Shown here: one piece after another, positions 1 through 8,807 of the stretch | Numbering within the stretch: the stretch's first letter is position 1 | How the letters are laid out: each line of letters begins with the position of its first letter | Assembly (NCBI GenBank): GCA_947503175.1 | Contig: CANNCO010000002.1 | Coordinates: 434,001 to 498,000 of the forward strand | Length of the DNA: 64,000 bases | Reading direction: 5' to 3' | Origin: an uncultured Paracoccaceae bacterium | Lineage (GTDB): Bacteria > Pseudomonadota > Alphaproteobacteria > Rhodobacterales > Rhodobacteraceae | The notes under the pieces: generated by a model | What the model saw: only the letters and a program-made list of their open reading frames with translations | What the model was told of the DNA's origin: nothing | The model's database searches: none | Made by a program: the position numbers and the translations under genes

Positions 1-500
1 TCACATGGGCCGCATGGGCCGACAAATACGACGGGGCGGCCAAGGGCGTGCCCATTCGCGGCATCGCACTTGCCATGAACGAACCCGTGGGTGTGATCGG
101 CGCGTTCTGTTCCGACACGGCGCCGCTTCTTGGTCTCGTCTCGGTCATCGGTCCCGCGATGGCCATGGGCAACCGGTTGGTTGCCGTGGCGTCGGAACCT
201 TTCCCGCTGGCCGCCACGGATTTCTATCAGGTGCTTGAAACCTCCGACGTCCCCGGCGGCGTGGTCAACATCCTCACCGGGTCGCATGGCGAACTGGCGC
301 CGCAAATGGCCGGTCATATGGATATCGATGCGGTCTGGAGCTTTTCGTCCTCGGACCTGTCGGGCGTGATCGAAGGCGAGGCAGCGGGCAACCTCAAACG
401 CACCTGGGTCAATTACGGGCGCGATTGGGGGCCGGACGACCATGCCTTCCTGTCAGCCGCCACCGAGGTCAAAACGATCTGGGTGCCCTACGGCGAATAA
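1..500 (+). CDS. Aldehyde dehydrogenase family protein, C-terminal fragment (5' end outside window)
   Basis: An open frame runs in from the left edge (frame starting at base 3) and ends at TAA, giving 165 residues. It contains an ALDH-like stretch with a WAAWADKYDG segment, then MNEPVGVIGAFC and DVPGGVVNILTG, which match the cofactor-binding and post-Rossmann parts of NAD(P)-dependent aldehyde dehydrogenases. The usual catalytic GQxC block is not seen where a normal domain would have it, and the tail (WVNYGRDWGP) is atypical. This fits the degenerate second half of the double-length ALDH proteins found in Rhodobacterales near deoC. That identity is an inference, because the first half is outside the window. 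Substrate unknown. Confidence 0.75.
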   Translation, partial: TWAAWADKYDGAAKGVPIRGIALAMNEPVGVIGAFCSDTAPLLGLVSVIGPAMAMGNRLVAVASEPFPLAATDFYQVLETSDVPGGVVNILTGSHGELAPQMAGHMDIDAVWSFSSSDLSGVIEGEAAGNLKRTWVNYGRDWGPDDHAFLSAATEVKTIWVPYGE

Positions 501-503
501 GCC

Positions 504-1166
504 TCAGGCCGCCAAAGGCGCGATCAGATCAGCACCTGTCGCACGGTTCGAATTCACCTTCGGATCCACGCGCCAGAACTCCAACGCGTCGTCCGGCGCG
601 GCTTTCATCAAAAGCGCCGCACCCTTCCCATCCTCGCCCAGCCACAGACCCCAGTCTTTCTCTGCGACGATCACCGGCATCCGGTGATGGATCGTCGACA
701 TCGCCGGGTTGGCTGCCGTCGTGACAATGGCGCAGGTGGTCAGCGGCTCATCGCCCTTGGCCCAGTCCTGCCAGACCCCCGCGAATGCCAGAAGCCCCCC
801 GCCACGCGGCTGGATGTACCACGGCAAGCGCTTGCCATCCTTATCCCTCGTCCATTCATAAAACCCCGTCGCCGGGATAAGACAGCGCCGTTCCCGCGCC
901 GCCATCAGAAAGGCGGGCTTGTCCGCAATCGTCTCGGACCGCGCGTTGATCAGCAAAGGACCGTCCGATGGCGTCTTGTACCAATGCGGCAGAAACCCCC
1001 ATCGCATGGCCCGCAACCGCCGCCCCTCATCCGATGTCACCACATGGATCTGGTTCGTCGGACAGATGTTGAAATTCGGCGTCTCAGGCAGGTCGTTCGA
1101 CGGGCTGGCGTCAAACAAACGTGCCATTTCATCTGACGGATCGATAACGATGAATCTGCCACACAT
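504..1166 (-). CDS. SOS response-associated peptidase family protein (SRAP, YedK/HMCES-like)
   Basis: A 220-residue protein starting MCGRF. After removal of Met1, Cys2 is the family's catalytic residue, which forms a thiazolidine crosslink with abasic sites in single-stranded DNA. Other family marks are NARSETIADKPAF (about residue 73), GFYEWTRD (about 101) with the conserved Glu, and HHRMPVI (about 160) with the conserved His. The length is normal for SRAP proteins. The known role is protection of abasic sites at replication forks. The gene is convergent with the aldehyde dehydrogenase fragment, 3 bases apart, and stands alone. No LexA box was recognised upstream. Confidence 0.9.
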   Translation of the reverse strand: MCGRFIVIDPSDEMARLFDASPSNDLPETPNFNICPTNQIHVVTSDEGRRLRAMRWGFLPHWYKTPSDGPLLINARSETIADKPAFLMAARERRCLIPATGFYEWTRDKDGKRLPWYIQPRGGGLLAFAGVWQDWAKGDEPLTTCAIVTTAANPAMSTIHHRMPVIVAEKDWGLWLGEDGKGAALLMKAAPDDALEFWRVDPKVNSNRATGADLIAPLAA

Positions 1167-1211
1167 GGGACAGTGTGGTAACGCGGAAAAGCGCCATCGA
1201 AAAGGGGCGTT

Positions 1212-2417
1212 TCAGCCCAGGTACTGCGAATAGAGCAGCATCCCCCAAGGGCAAAGCGCGGCCTCAATCCGTGCCCAGGCCACAGCTGCGCGCGCTGGCT
1301 CGACCTTGGCCCGCTTTGCGATGTCGCCAGCGCTGCGGCGCCCATCGATCAGGGCTATGAGCGGCGCGACCGCTTTAGGCAGATCAAGCACCATCTCTGC
1401 GCCGCCAAACCGCGCGCTGATCGGCCCGCCCGAAGCGACACGGGCGGCCAATGCCGCCGCTTCGGCACCTTTGAGATGCGGCACCAACTTGCGCGCTTGC
1501 GCCCATGGCTTGCCCTCGGGCATCGGGCGATCCTCGTCAGCGGGGATGGCATATCCCACATGGGTCTTGATCACACCTGAAAGCTGTTCGGCCACAGCCA
1601 TCGCCTCGGCGTCGGTCATGCCTTTTGGCCGGGTCGCAAATCGCGAAACGTCGTAAAGTCCGGGCACCGTGAACCCCTGAAGTCGCCAGCCCGCTGCGGA
1701 CAGGGTTTCCAGAAGCTCCGTCACGGAAAACGCACGGTCTTGACCATGCAGCAACAAGTCATAAAAGCCAGCATCGCTCTGCTGATGATCAACAAGATTC
1801 GGGTTCACGCGAAACGGGTGGCCGTCCGGCAAATCCTTCATCACAACCCGCGCCCGTTCCAGCCGCTCTGTTGCCGGAAGCCCGTCGAACAGTGCTCCGA
1901 ACGCCTCTTGCAAGGGATAAACACCGCTTCGTCCATAGGGCGCATAGACCATGAACCCCATGCCCCCACCCGGGGCCAATGCCGCCCGCAACGCCGCAAA
2001 TCCCGCGGCAGGATCGGGAAGGTGATGGAGAACACCGCAGCAGTCTATGTAGTCGAAAGCCCCGAAATCGGGCGCGTCCAAAAGGCTCGCCGTTTCGAAC
2101 CGGATACTCGTCAGCCCACGCTTCGCCGCACGCGCCTCGGCAACTTCCCGTGCCGCCCGTGACAAATCCAGATAGGTGATTTCGGCCCCGCGCCCCGCAT
2201 CGGCCAGTTGCTGCGCAAGCTGGATCAGACCGTCACCCGTCCCCCCGCCCGCAACAAGAACCCGCAACGGCCGCGACCAGTCGCGCGCGCCTTCAAACAG
2301 GAAATGATCAATCTCGCGCGGATCGGATGGCGACCCGACGATCAGCCGCCTTGCCTCATCCTCCGGATCGCGTTCCGGATAGGGATAGGCTTCGTACTGT
2401 TCGGTGACCGTAATCAT
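1212..2417 (-). CDS. Class I SAM-dependent methyltransferase with extra C-terminal domain
   Basis: A 401-residue protein. The SAM-binding glycine motif LVAGGGTGDG lies near residue 55, the acidic motif II (YLDLS) near 82 and the motif IV region (FDYIDCCGVLHHLPDP) near 120. After the methyltransferase fold comes a long tail ending in a small helical segment (LIALIDGRRSAGDIAKRAK) that resembles a winged-helix or PqqD-like regulatory tail. The substrate cannot be told from sequence. The gene follows the 5'-nucleotidase on the same strand but is separated from it by a strong hairpin at 2429-2456, so it may have its own promoter. Confidence 0.8.
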   Translation of the reverse strand: MITVTEQYEAYPYPERDPEDEARRLIVGSPSDPREIDHFLFEGARDWSRPLRVLVAGGGTGDGLIQLAQQLADAGRGAEITYLDLSRAAREVAEARAAKRGLTSIRFETASLLDAPDFGAFDYIDCCGVLHHLPDPAAGFAALRAALAPGGGMGFMVYAPYGRSGVYPLQEAFGALFDGLPATERLERARVVMKDLPDGHPFRVNPNLVDHQQSDAGFYDLLLHGQDRAFSVTELLETLSAAGWRLQGFTVPGLYDVSRFATRPKGMTDAEAMAVAEQLSGVIKTHVGYAIPADEDRPMPEGKPWAQARKLVPHLKGAEAAALAARVASGGPISARFGGAEMVLDLPKAVAPLIALIDGRRSAGDIAKRAKVEPARAAVAWARIEAALCPWGMLLYSQYLG

Positions 2418-2428
2418 CGGTCGGTCAA

Positions 2429-2456
2429 CCGGGCGCGCCGCAAAGGACGCGCCCGG
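2429..2456 (-). terminator. Hairpin terminator candidate after the 5'-nucleotidase gene
   Basis: Perfect 9-base arms CCGGGCGCG (2429-2437) and CGCGCCCGG (2448-2456) with a 10-base loop, starting 7 bases past the stop codon of the 5'-nucleotidase gene. There is no clear T run, so it may be a factor-assisted or weak intrinsic terminator. Confidence 0.5.
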
Positions 2457-2462
2457 CAGTGG

Positions 2463-4028
2463 TTATTCGACCTTTGAAATCCGGCCTTCGACCATCGGAT
2501 TCACCGGTCCGATTTCGGCCATGTACTCGGCCAGAACATCGGCCAAGTCTGGACCGAAGTCGTAGGCATTCATGCCCTCGGTCTCGAACATCTTGTAGCC
2601 GTCGCCGCCGTTGCGAACATAGTTGTTCGTCACGACGCCATAGGTCGCCTCCGGATCAAGCGGCGCATCACCGACCATCACCTCGACAATCCGGCTTCCC
2701 GGTTCCGCGGCTGGATCCCACTTATAGGTCATGCCAGCGACCTGCGGGAAACGGCCCGCCACGTCCTCGACCTGGCTCACGCCGTTCTCAAGCGCGGCGA
2801 GAAGTGTCGATCCCTTGGCTTCAAAGGTCGACAGCGTGTTCTGGAACGGCAGCACCGTCAGAACCTCGCCCTTGGTCACGGGCCCCCCATCGATCGACGC
2901 GCGGATACCGCCGGAATTCGCAAATGCGATTTGGATGCCCTGATCCTTCACCCGCTCCAGCATCGAATCCGCCACCAGATTGCCCATCGGGCATTCCTCG
3001 ACCCGGCAGACCGACCGGTCGCCTTCGATCGGCGCCGCGGCCTCGGCCACAACCTCACTGCGGATCTCTTCTAGCGGGCCGGCCAGTTCGGCGATCCGCG
3101 CCTTGATGTCCGGATCTTCCTCCACGCTGGCATCCAACAGGATCGGATTGCCCTCGGCAGAGATCAGGTTACCCTCATCGTCGAACGTCATCACAAGCTC
3201 GCCCAGATACTTGCCATAGGCATAGGCCTGAACGATCGGCACCCCGTTGGTCTCGAACGGATAGGGGCCCGTCGCGCCCTCCTCGGTATTCGAGAGAAGC
3301 GTGTTGGTATGCCCGCCCACGATCAGGTCGACACCGGTGGTGTTGACGGCAATCACATTGTCGACGCCAAAGCCCGAGTGGCTAAGCACGATGATCTTGT
3401 TGATCCCGTCCTCAGTCATCCGGTCCACTTCGGCCTGGATTGCCGGCGAGGGGTCGGTGAAGGTGATGTTCGGCCCCGGCGAGGAAAGCTCATCGTTGTT
3501 TGTCGGCGTCACTCCGATGATACCGATCCGCTCGCCCGCCTTCTCGATGACAACAGACTTCTCGATCAGGCCCGACAGCGTGCCCTCGCCCGAGAAATCG
3601 GCATTTGACATCAGAACCGGGAAGTCCACCTGCTCAACGAAACGAGCCAGACCCTCCGGGCCGTTGTTGAATTCGTGGTTGCCCACCGCCATGGCGTCAT
3701 AGCCCAGCGCATTCATCAGCTCGGCCTGAACGTCGCCTCCATAGAACTGGAAGAACAGCGTGCCCTGGAACTGGTCGCCCGCATCGACAAGCAGCCAGTT
3801 GTCGTGCCGGGCCTTTGCGGCTTCGATCGCTGTCGCGACGCGCGCGGCACCCCCAAAGCACTTACCTTCCGCATTATCTTCTTCCGAACATCCCGAATCA
3901 AAACGCGAAATCGGCTCGAAACGGTCGTGAAAGTCATTCGTGTGCAGGATGGTGATCGAGTAATCGGCCATCGCCGCTCCGGCGGACAAGGCCAATACGC
4001 CTGCGCCGGTCAAAAATCTTGAGAACAT
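2463..4028 (-). CDS. Secreted 5'-nucleotidase / bifunctional metallophosphatase
   Basis: A 521-residue protein. The start at 4028 is chosen because MFSRFLTGAGVLALSAGAAMA is a good signal peptide and GGGGAG lies just upstream; a longer frame reaching 4148 would bury the signal. The N-terminal calcineurin-like metallophosphoesterase domain has the metal motif TILHTNDFHDRF and the VGNHEFNNG motif (about residue 111). The C-terminal 5'-nucleotidase domain has the NSGGIRASIDGG and YVRNGGDGYKMF motifs for nucleotide binding. The likely role is periplasmic dephosphorylation of nucleotides for phosphate and nucleoside scavenging. This agrees with the salvage operon at 20201-24716, but the two loci are not linked. 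Exact substrate preference is not predictable. Confidence 0.88.
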   Translation of the reverse strand: MFSRFLTGAGVLALSAGAAMADYSITILHTNDFHDRFEPISRFDSGCSEEDNAEGKCFGGAARVATAIEAAKARHDNWLLVDAGDQFQGTLFFQFYGGDVQAELMNALGYDAMAVGNHEFNNGPEGLARFVEQVDFPVLMSNADFSGEGTLSGLIEKSVVIEKAGERIGIIGVTPTNNDELSSPGPNITFTDPSPAIQAEVDRMTEDGINKIIVLSHSGFGVDNVIAVNTTGVDLIVGGHTNTLLSNTEEGATGPYPFETNGVPIVQAYAYGKYLGELVMTFDDEGNLISAEGNPILLDASVEEDPDIKARIAELAGPLEEIRSEVVAEAAAPIEGDRSVCRVEECPMGNLVADSMLERVKDQGIQIAFANSGGIRASIDGGPVTKGEVLTVLPFQNTLSTFEAKGSTLLAALENGVSQVEDVAGRFPQVAGMTYKWDPAAEPGSRIVEVMVGDAPLDPEATYGVVTNNYVRNGGDGYKMFETEGMNAYDFGPDLADVLAEYMAEIGPVNPMVEGRISKVE

Positions 4029-4146
4029 CTTCGTCTCCCCGAGGTGTTTACTGGCGCAAGACTGGCGCGAAGGCGCGGGCGAGTCAAAGCGATTGCGCGC
4101 CGATCCCCGCTTGACCCGGCGTCGTGGCTGGGCGATGCCCACGATC

Positions 4147-4485
4147 ATGGCGATTTACAAGATATTCCGCGCAGCCGAATGGCACGCGCTTCTGCATGAC
4201 GGCGAAACCCCGGGTGCGCCCATCGACATCAAAGATGGCTACGTGCATTTCTCGACAGCCGCGCAGTGCTTGGAGACCGCGAACAAGCATTTCGCGGGCG
4301 AAACCGGCCTCTGTGTCCTTGCCGTTGATGAGACCCGCATGGGCGATGATCTGAAGTGGGAGCCATCAAGGGGCGGGCAACTGTTCCCGCATCTCTACCG
4401 GAACTTGCGCCTGTCCGATCTGATTTGGGCGCGACCCATGGGCACGAGTGAGGATGGCCATGCCCTGCCCGAAGGCGTCGAATGA
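4147..4485 (+). CDS. DUF952 domain-containing protein
   Basis: A 112-residue protein matching the DUF952 family ([12 protein letters not shown]..., [33 protein letters not shown]). Family members are small, ADP-ribosyltransferase-like folds of unknown function. The start at 4147 matches the usual beginning of the family; ATG at 4135 and at 4093 are in-frame alternatives and no strong ribosome-binding site decides between them. The stop overlaps the start of pyrD by 4 bases (ATGA), so the two are translationally coupled. The divergent neighbour is the 5'-nucleotidase gene. Confidence 0.8.
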   Translation: MAIYKIFRAAEWHALLHDGETPGAPIDIKDGYVHFSTAAQCLETANKHFAGETGLCVLAVDETRMGDDLKWEPSRGGQLFPHLYRNLRLSDLIWARPMGTSEDGHALPEGVE

Positions 4486-5540
4486 GCCTTTCGGAAAAGT
4501 TCGGCCTTGCCGTCCTGCGGCAGCTTGATCCCGAACGGGCGCACGGTCTGGCGCTGACAGCGTTGAACTCCGGGCTTACGCCCAAACCCGGCCCGGTCAC
4601 GTCACCCCGGCTTGCCACCACGCTCGTGGGGCTCGACCTTCCCAATCCCCTCGGTCTCGCCGCCGGGTTCGACAAGAATGCCACCGCGCTCTCACCCCTG
4701 ATGCGCGCAGGTTTCGGGTTTCTTGAAGTTGGTGCGGCAACCCCCCGCCCCCAGCCCGGCAATCCCCGACCGCGCCTGTTCCGGCTGACCGAAGACCATG
4801 CCGCGATCAATCGGTTCGGCTTCAACAATGACGGGGCGGATGCAATCGCCACACGCCTCGCGGCCCGCCCCAAGGGCATCCCTGTCGGCCTGAACCTTGG
4901 CGCGAACAAGGACAGCACCGACCGCGCCGCAGACTTCGCGGAAGTTCTGCGTATCTGCGGACCCCATGTGGATTTCGCGACGGTCAACGTCTCGTCGCCC
5001 AACACCGAGAAGCTGCGCAACCTGCAAGGACCGGCCGCGCTCGCCGCACTTATGGACGGTGTGATGGCGGCCCGCGCCGATCTCCCGTCCCCGGTCCCTA
5101 TCTTCCTCAAGATCGCCCCCGATCTGGATGATCGGGAGATTGCCGATATCGCCAGTGTTGCAGCCACCTCCGGCATCGATGCGATCATCGCCACCAACAC
5201 GACCCTCGACCGGACGGGCCTCAAAAGCCGCCATGCGGGCGAGGCGGGCGGCCTGTCCGGCGCCCCGCTCTTTGAGCGGTCGACCTGCGTTCTCGCGCGG
5301 CTTGCGGGCGAAACAGGCGGAGCAATCCCGCTTGTGGGCGTCGGCGGTATAGGCAGCGCCGATCTGGCTTATGCCAAGATCCGCGCCGGGGCGACGGCCA
5401 TCCAGCTTTACACCGCACTGGTCTATGGCGGCCTGTCACTGGCGACCGAAATCCTCCATGGCCTCGACAGGCTCTTGGAACGGGACGGCCATACAAACGT
5501 CGCCGCAGCAGTTGGAAAAGACAGGGAGGCATTCCTATGA
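4482..5540 (+). CDS. pyrD: Quinone-dependent dihydroorotate dehydrogenase (class 2)
   Basis: A 352-residue protein that oxidises dihydroorotate to orotate in de novo pyrimidine synthesis and passes electrons to membrane quinone. Class 2 features are the N-terminal helix ([17 protein letters not shown]), the FMN motif [10 protein letters not shown] (about residue 60), [14 protein letters not shown] (about 168) with the catalytic serine of class 2 enzymes, KIAPDLDD (about 210) and [20 protein letters not shown] near the end. It overlaps DUF952 upstream and arsC downstream by 4 bases each, so the three form one operon. Confidence 0.97.
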   Translation: MSLSEKFGLAVLRQLDPERAHGLALTALNSGLTPKPGPVTSPRLATTLVGLDLPNPLGLAAGFDKNATALSPLMRAGFGFLEVGAATPRPQPGNPRPRLFRLTEDHAAINRFGFNNDGADAIATRLAARPKGIPVGLNLGANKDSTDRAADFAEVLRICGPHVDFATVNVSSPNTEKLRNLQGPAALAALMDGVMAARADLPSPVPIFLKIAPDLDDREIADIASVAATSGIDAIIATNTTLDRTGLKSRHAGEAGGLSGAPLFERSTCVLARLAGETGGAIPLVGVGGIGSADLAYAKIRAGATAIQLYTALVYGGLSLATEILHGLDRLLERDGHTNVAAAVGKDREAFL

Positions 5541-5881
5541 CCGTCACGATCTGGCACAATCCGCGCTGCTCCAAATCGCGCGACACGCTGGCGCTTCTGC
5601 GCGCCGAAGGGATCGAACCCGAGATCCGGCTTTACCTAAAAGACCCGCCCGATGCGCATGAAATCCGCATGGTTTCCGCATGGCTTGCGCATCCGGTGAT
5701 CGACATGGTGCGGGAGGGCGAAACCGTGTTCCGCGAACTGGGTCTGAGCCGCTCATCCGACGACGAACTTCTGATCGCCGCCATGGCCGACCGTCCGATC
5801 CTGATCGAACGCCCCATCGTCATCGAAGGCGAAAAAGCCGTGATCGGCCGCCCGCCACGGCGCGTTCTGGATATCCTCTAA
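5537..5881 (+). CDS. arsC: Arsenate reductase (glutaredoxin-type, ArsC/YffB family)
   Basis: A 114-residue thioredoxin-fold protein with the [11 protein letters not shown] motif holding the catalytic Cys11, then a C-terminal [17 protein letters not shown] segment typical of the glutathione/glutaredoxin-linked ArsC family. The last gene of a DUF952-pyrD-arsC operon (4-base overlap with pyrD). No arsenite pump or arsenic-sensing regulator is beside it, so it may be a general ArsC-like reductase rather than part of an arsenic resistance operon. Its stop overlaps that of the convergent MATE transporter gene. Confidence 0.88.
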   Translation: MTVTIWHNPRCSKSRDTLALLRAEGIEPEIRLYLKDPPDAHEIRMVSAWLAHPVIDMVREGETVFRELGLSRSSDDELLIAAMADRPILIERPIVIEGEKAVIGRPPRRVLDIL

Positions 5882-7197
5882 CCTGCCGCAGCTTCCAGCT
5901 TCGGATAACGCAAACCCAGCGTAAGCCCCCGTATTACAAAGGAAATCAATAGCGACAACCAAAGCCCGTGATTGCCCATCAGCGGTACAAGCACCACCAC
6001 GGACACTGCATATACCAGAGCCGAAATCACCATCATATTGCGCATGTCCCGTGTCTGCGTCGCCCCGATGAAAATGCCGTCGAACATCCACGCAGCAACG
6101 CCCGTCAACGGCGCGAGAACCATCCAGAACAGGTAAGTCCGGGCCTCCGCCCGCACCTCCGGCGCCGTCGTCATCAGATCGATCATCGCCTCACCCCCCA
6201 GCGCAAAAACTGCTGCCAGAACGACCACGATCCCCAGCGCCCAGATGCTCGTCATAATCGATGCACGCCGTACGGCACCCTTCGCTTTCGCCCCCATCGC
6301 CTGACCCACCAGCGCCTCGGCGGCGAAAGCGAACCCGTCCATCGCATAGGCCGTCACATGCAGGAACTGCAGCAAGATCTGATTGGCCGCCAGTGGCACG
6401 TCCCCGAAATCCGCCCCCAGAAACAGGAACGAGATAAAGATCGCCTGCAACAGGACCGACCGGATCAGGATGTCCGAATTGACCTGCGCCATCCGCCACA
6501 ACCGCACCCGGTCGAACACGCGCGGCCAGTCGCGCCAGCCCGACCTCTGAAAGGCGCCGCGACACAGCCAAAGGCCCATCAGGAAGCCGCTCCATTCGGC
6601 AATGAACGTCGCCAGCGCCACACCTTCGACCCCCCAGCCCAGACCGAGCACGAACCAGAAACTCAGCAGGATGTTCAACCCGTTCATCCAGAGCTGAAGC
6701 ACCAGAATGCCGCGCGTCCGCTCATCCGCGATCAGCCAGCCGGTGATCCCGTAGATCGCGATGGCCGCCGGAGCCGAGAAGATGCGGATCACCATGTAAT
6801 CGCGCGCAAGGGTTTCGACCTCGGCCGATGCGGGCGCCACCATGAACGCCAGCGCGAAAAGCGGCATTTGCAACACGATCAGTCCGATCCCCGCCGCGAA
6901 GCCTATCATCAGGGCGCGCGACAAAAGCGCATCCGCTTCCGGCTGATCGTCGGCCCCCAGCGCCTGACTGGTCAGGCCCACCGTGCCCATCCGCAGGAAC
7001 CCGAAGATCCAATAGAATCCCGTCAGGATAATCGCGCCGATCCCCACGGCGCCGATGGGCGCGGCCTCGCCCAACTGGCCGACAACCCCGGTATCCACCA
7101 CGCCCAGGATCGGGACCGTCGCATTCGACAGCACGATCGGGACCGCGATATTCAGAACCCGCCGATGCGTCAGCGGACCCACAGGTGCCCTAGCCAT
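5878..7197 (-). CDS. MATE family efflux transporter (DinF-like)
   Basis: A 439-residue polytopic membrane protein with about 12 hydrophobic helices and the two-fold repeat of MATE transporters (LNIAVPIVLSNATVPILGVVDTGVVGQLG at the start and a second copy from about residue 230). It probably exports a cationic or toxic compound against Na+ or H+ import; the substrate is unknown. Its start lies 8 bases inside the end of the thioesterase gene upstream, so it is the third gene of a thioesterase-thioesterase-MATE operon. It is convergent with arsC with a 4-base overlap. Confidence 0.9.
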   Translation of the reverse strand: MARAPVGPLTHRRVLNIAVPIVLSNATVPILGVVDTGVVGQLGEAAPIGAVGIGAIILTGFYWIFGFLRMGTVGLTSQALGADDQPEADALLSRALMIGFAAGIGLIVLQMPLFALAFMVAPASAEVETLARDYMVIRIFSAPAAIAIYGITGWLIADERTRGILVLQLWMNGLNILLSFWFVLGLGWGVEGVALATFIAEWSGFLMGLWLCRGAFQRSGWRDWPRVFDRVRLWRMAQVNSDILIRSVLLQAIFISFLFLGADFGDVPLAANQILLQFLHVTAYAMDGFAFAAEALVGQAMGAKAKGAVRRASIMTSIWALGIVVVLAAVFALGGEAMIDLMTTAPEVRAEARTYLFWMVLAPLTGVAAWMFDGIFIGATQTRDMRNMMVISALVYAVSVVVLVPLMGNHGLWLSLLISFVIRGLTLGLRYPKLEAAAG

Positions 7198-7699
7198 CGG
7201 ACCGGCGCGGCATCAGAAAATGACCGGTACCCTGCGCGAAAGGCCGCCCGCGATTGTCCTGCCAGCCTTCCACATGCACCGACGCATAGCGCCGCCCGGA
7301 CCGGTTCACCCGCGCCCGCGCATAGGCATCGCGCGGCAGGCCCGTGCGCAGGTAGTCCACCGTGAAATCAATCGTCTTGGGAAGGCGTGGCAAGGTTTCG
7401 GGCGTCAATGCCGCCGCATCTATCCTGCCCGACTCGATGTCAGTCCACAGATAGGACCATGACAGTTGAATAACCGCGCAAACCTCCAGAAACGCCGCCG
7501 TCACCCCGCCATGCAAGGCAGGAAGCATCGGATTGCCGATCAGTTTTTCATCGAAGGTTAGTATTGCGGTCAGTTCGTCCCCGCGCCGGTCGAACCGGAT
7601 GCCCAGGTGGTTGGAATAGGGGATGCCTTCGGCCAATGCCCGCAGGGTCGCGTCCCGGCGCTGTTTCACCATCTGCACAGGTTCGGGCCGCGCGCTCAT
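7190..7699 (-). CDS. PaaI family (hotdog-fold) thioesterase
   Basis: A 169-residue hotdog-fold protein. The motif GNPMLPALHGGVTAAFLEVCAVIQL (about residue 55) is the PaaI/thioesterase core in which an acidic or polar residue after HGG acts in acyl-CoA hydrolysis. It probably hydrolyses an acyl- or aryl-CoA; the substrate is unknown. It overlaps the second PaaI gene upstream by 4 bases and the MATE gene downstream by 8. The two adjacent paralogues are diverged in sequence and may act on different thioesters or as a heteromer. Confidence 0.82.
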   Translation of the reverse strand: MSARPEPVQMVKQRRDATLRALAEGIPYSNHLGIRFDRRGDELTAILTFDEKLIGNPMLPALHGGVTAAFLEVCAVIQLSWSYLWTDIESGRIDAAALTPETLPRLPKTIDFTVDYLRTGLPRDAYARARVNRSGRRYASVHVEGWQDNRGRPFAQGTGHFLMPRRSDG

Positions 7700-8133
7700 G
7701 CCTTGGCCTTTCGCGACGCTTCGACAGTGAAAGCCCCGGTCGCCGTAGCTACGGGCCGCTCGGTGTCGTTATCCGTCGCAACCGCCCGGACAAAGGCGAC
7801 CGAGCGCGTGATATGGTAACAGGTGGCCGTCGCCCGGATCGCGTGACCCGGCGTTGCCGGGCGCATATAGTCGATCCGCAAATCCAGCGTCGCCGTGACC
7901 GCCGGCGTATCCGGGTGGCACATCACCGCCGCACCGCCGGATGTATCCATCAGCGCCGAAACAGCGCCGCCATGGATCACTCCAGTCTTCGGATCGCCGA
8001 CGAACCGGGTGTCATAGGGCATCTCCAGCACCGCTTCGCCCTCTCCCACGGACACGACGGACATGCCCAGATCGCGGCAATGGGGAAGCGCATCGATGAA
8101 CTGCCGGGCCGCGCGTGACTTGGGATCTTCCAT
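7696..8133 (-). CDS. PaaI family (hotdog-fold) thioesterase
   Basis: A 145-residue hotdog-fold protein with PKTGVIHGGAVSALMDTSGGAA (about residue 47), the PaaI motif with HGG followed by an Asp on the central helix. The predicted activity is acyl-CoA thioesterase. The ribosome-binding site AAAGGAG sits 7 bases before ATG. First gene of the operon leading into the second thioesterase and the MATE pump. It is divergent from a MerR-family regulator at 8255 across 121 bases, which makes that regulator a candidate controller of this operon. Confidence 0.83.
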   Translation of the reverse strand: MEDPKSRAARQFIDALPHCRDLGMSVVSVGEGEAVLEMPYDTRFVGDPKTGVIHGGAVSALMDTSGGAAVMCHPDTPAVTATLDLRIDYMRPATPGHAIRATATCYHITRSVAFVRAVATDNDTERPVATATGAFTVEASRKAKA

Positions 8134-8254
8134 GACCGATCTCCTTTGCCCGCCTTATCGACCTTCGGCCAGCGGGGCCGCAACCCCGATCTTTCCCCGT
8201 CAAGTTGATTTGCCTGATCGCTATGTCAGATATAGTTTATGGAAAGGAGGCGCG

Positions 8255-8626
8255 ATGACTCAGGACCGTCTCAGCTTCAAAGAGATGTGCGCGACGTTCG
8301 ATGTGACACCGCGCACCCTGCGCTACTATGAATATATCGAGCTGCTGGAGCCGGTGCGCGAGGGTCGCTCCCGGTTCTACGGGCCGCGCGAAACCGCGCG
8401 CATGACCTTGATCCTGCGGGGCCGTCGATTCGGGTTCAGCCTCGAGGAAATCCGCCGCTGGCTGCTTCTCTATGATCCCGCCGACAATCAGGATCAGCTG
8501 CGCGAGTTTCTCAGCCTCGCCGATCGTCAGCTCGCCGCGCTCGCCGAAGAACGGGCCCAGCTCGACGCGACGATCGAAGAGCTTCAGACCCTCCGGGACA
8601 AGACCAGCGCATCGCTCAAACCCTGA
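8255..8626 (+). CDS. MerR family DNA-binding transcriptional regulator
   Basis: A 123-residue protein. An N-terminal winged helix-turn-helix (FKEMCATFDVTPRTLRYYEYIELLEP, residues about 7-32) is followed by RGRRFGFSLEEIRRWLLLYD and a coiled-coil dimerisation helix rich in Glu, Gln and Leu. The start at 8255 is decided by a strong AAGGAGG site 5 bases upstream; the frame is open further but that part overlaps the divergent promoter region. No Cys cluster follows the coiled coil, so it is not a metal or redox sensor of the usual kinds. It is about 60% similar to the second MerR protein at 8808 by eye. It may control the divergent thioesterases or the acyl-CoA genes downstream. Confidence 0.88.
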   Translation: MTQDRLSFKEMCATFDVTPRTLRYYEYIELLEPVREGRSRFYGPRETARMTLILRGRRFGFSLEEIRRWLLLYDPADNQDQLREFLSLADRQLAALAEERAQLDATIEELQTLRDKTSASLKP

Positions 8627-8713
8627 CCGGCGCGGGACCGCCCCCGATCCGTGACGCGCAATTTTCCAAAATTTTACCGGCCGTGCAGGCAACAGGATTT
8701 CAATCCCGGCAAA

Positions 8714-8745
8714 TTGACGTAACGTCGTCTTTACGTAAACGTCAA
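8714..8745. promoter_or_regulatory. Candidate MerR operator pair upstream of the acyl-CoA degradation genes
   Basis: GACGTAACGTC at 8716-8726 is a perfect 11-base palindrome. TTTACGTAAACGTCAA at 8730-8745 is a near-palindrome with 6 of 8 base pairs symmetric. A further TTGACG half-site lies at 8769-8774. The region sits just upstream of the MerR gene at 8808, consistent with autoregulation. The second element recurs on the other strand at 13441-13456 with 14 of 16 bases identical. Confidence 0.55.
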
Positions 8746-8807
8746 CCGTTATTGATTCATGCAAGAACTTGACGCATTTCAGATCAAACGAAGAAGGAAT
8801 CTATCGG

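Noticed and set aside
5968-7365. A 465-codon plus-strand frame opposite the MATE gene
   Set aside because: Composition heavy in His, Arg and Pro is typical of an antisense reading of membrane-protein codons. MATE helices are obvious on the minus strand.
8055-8254. An N-terminal extension of the first MerR protein back to 8063
   Set aside because: The stretch runs into the divergent thioesterase gene and has no ribosome-binding site, while AAGGAGG stands just before 8255 where the MerR domain begins.
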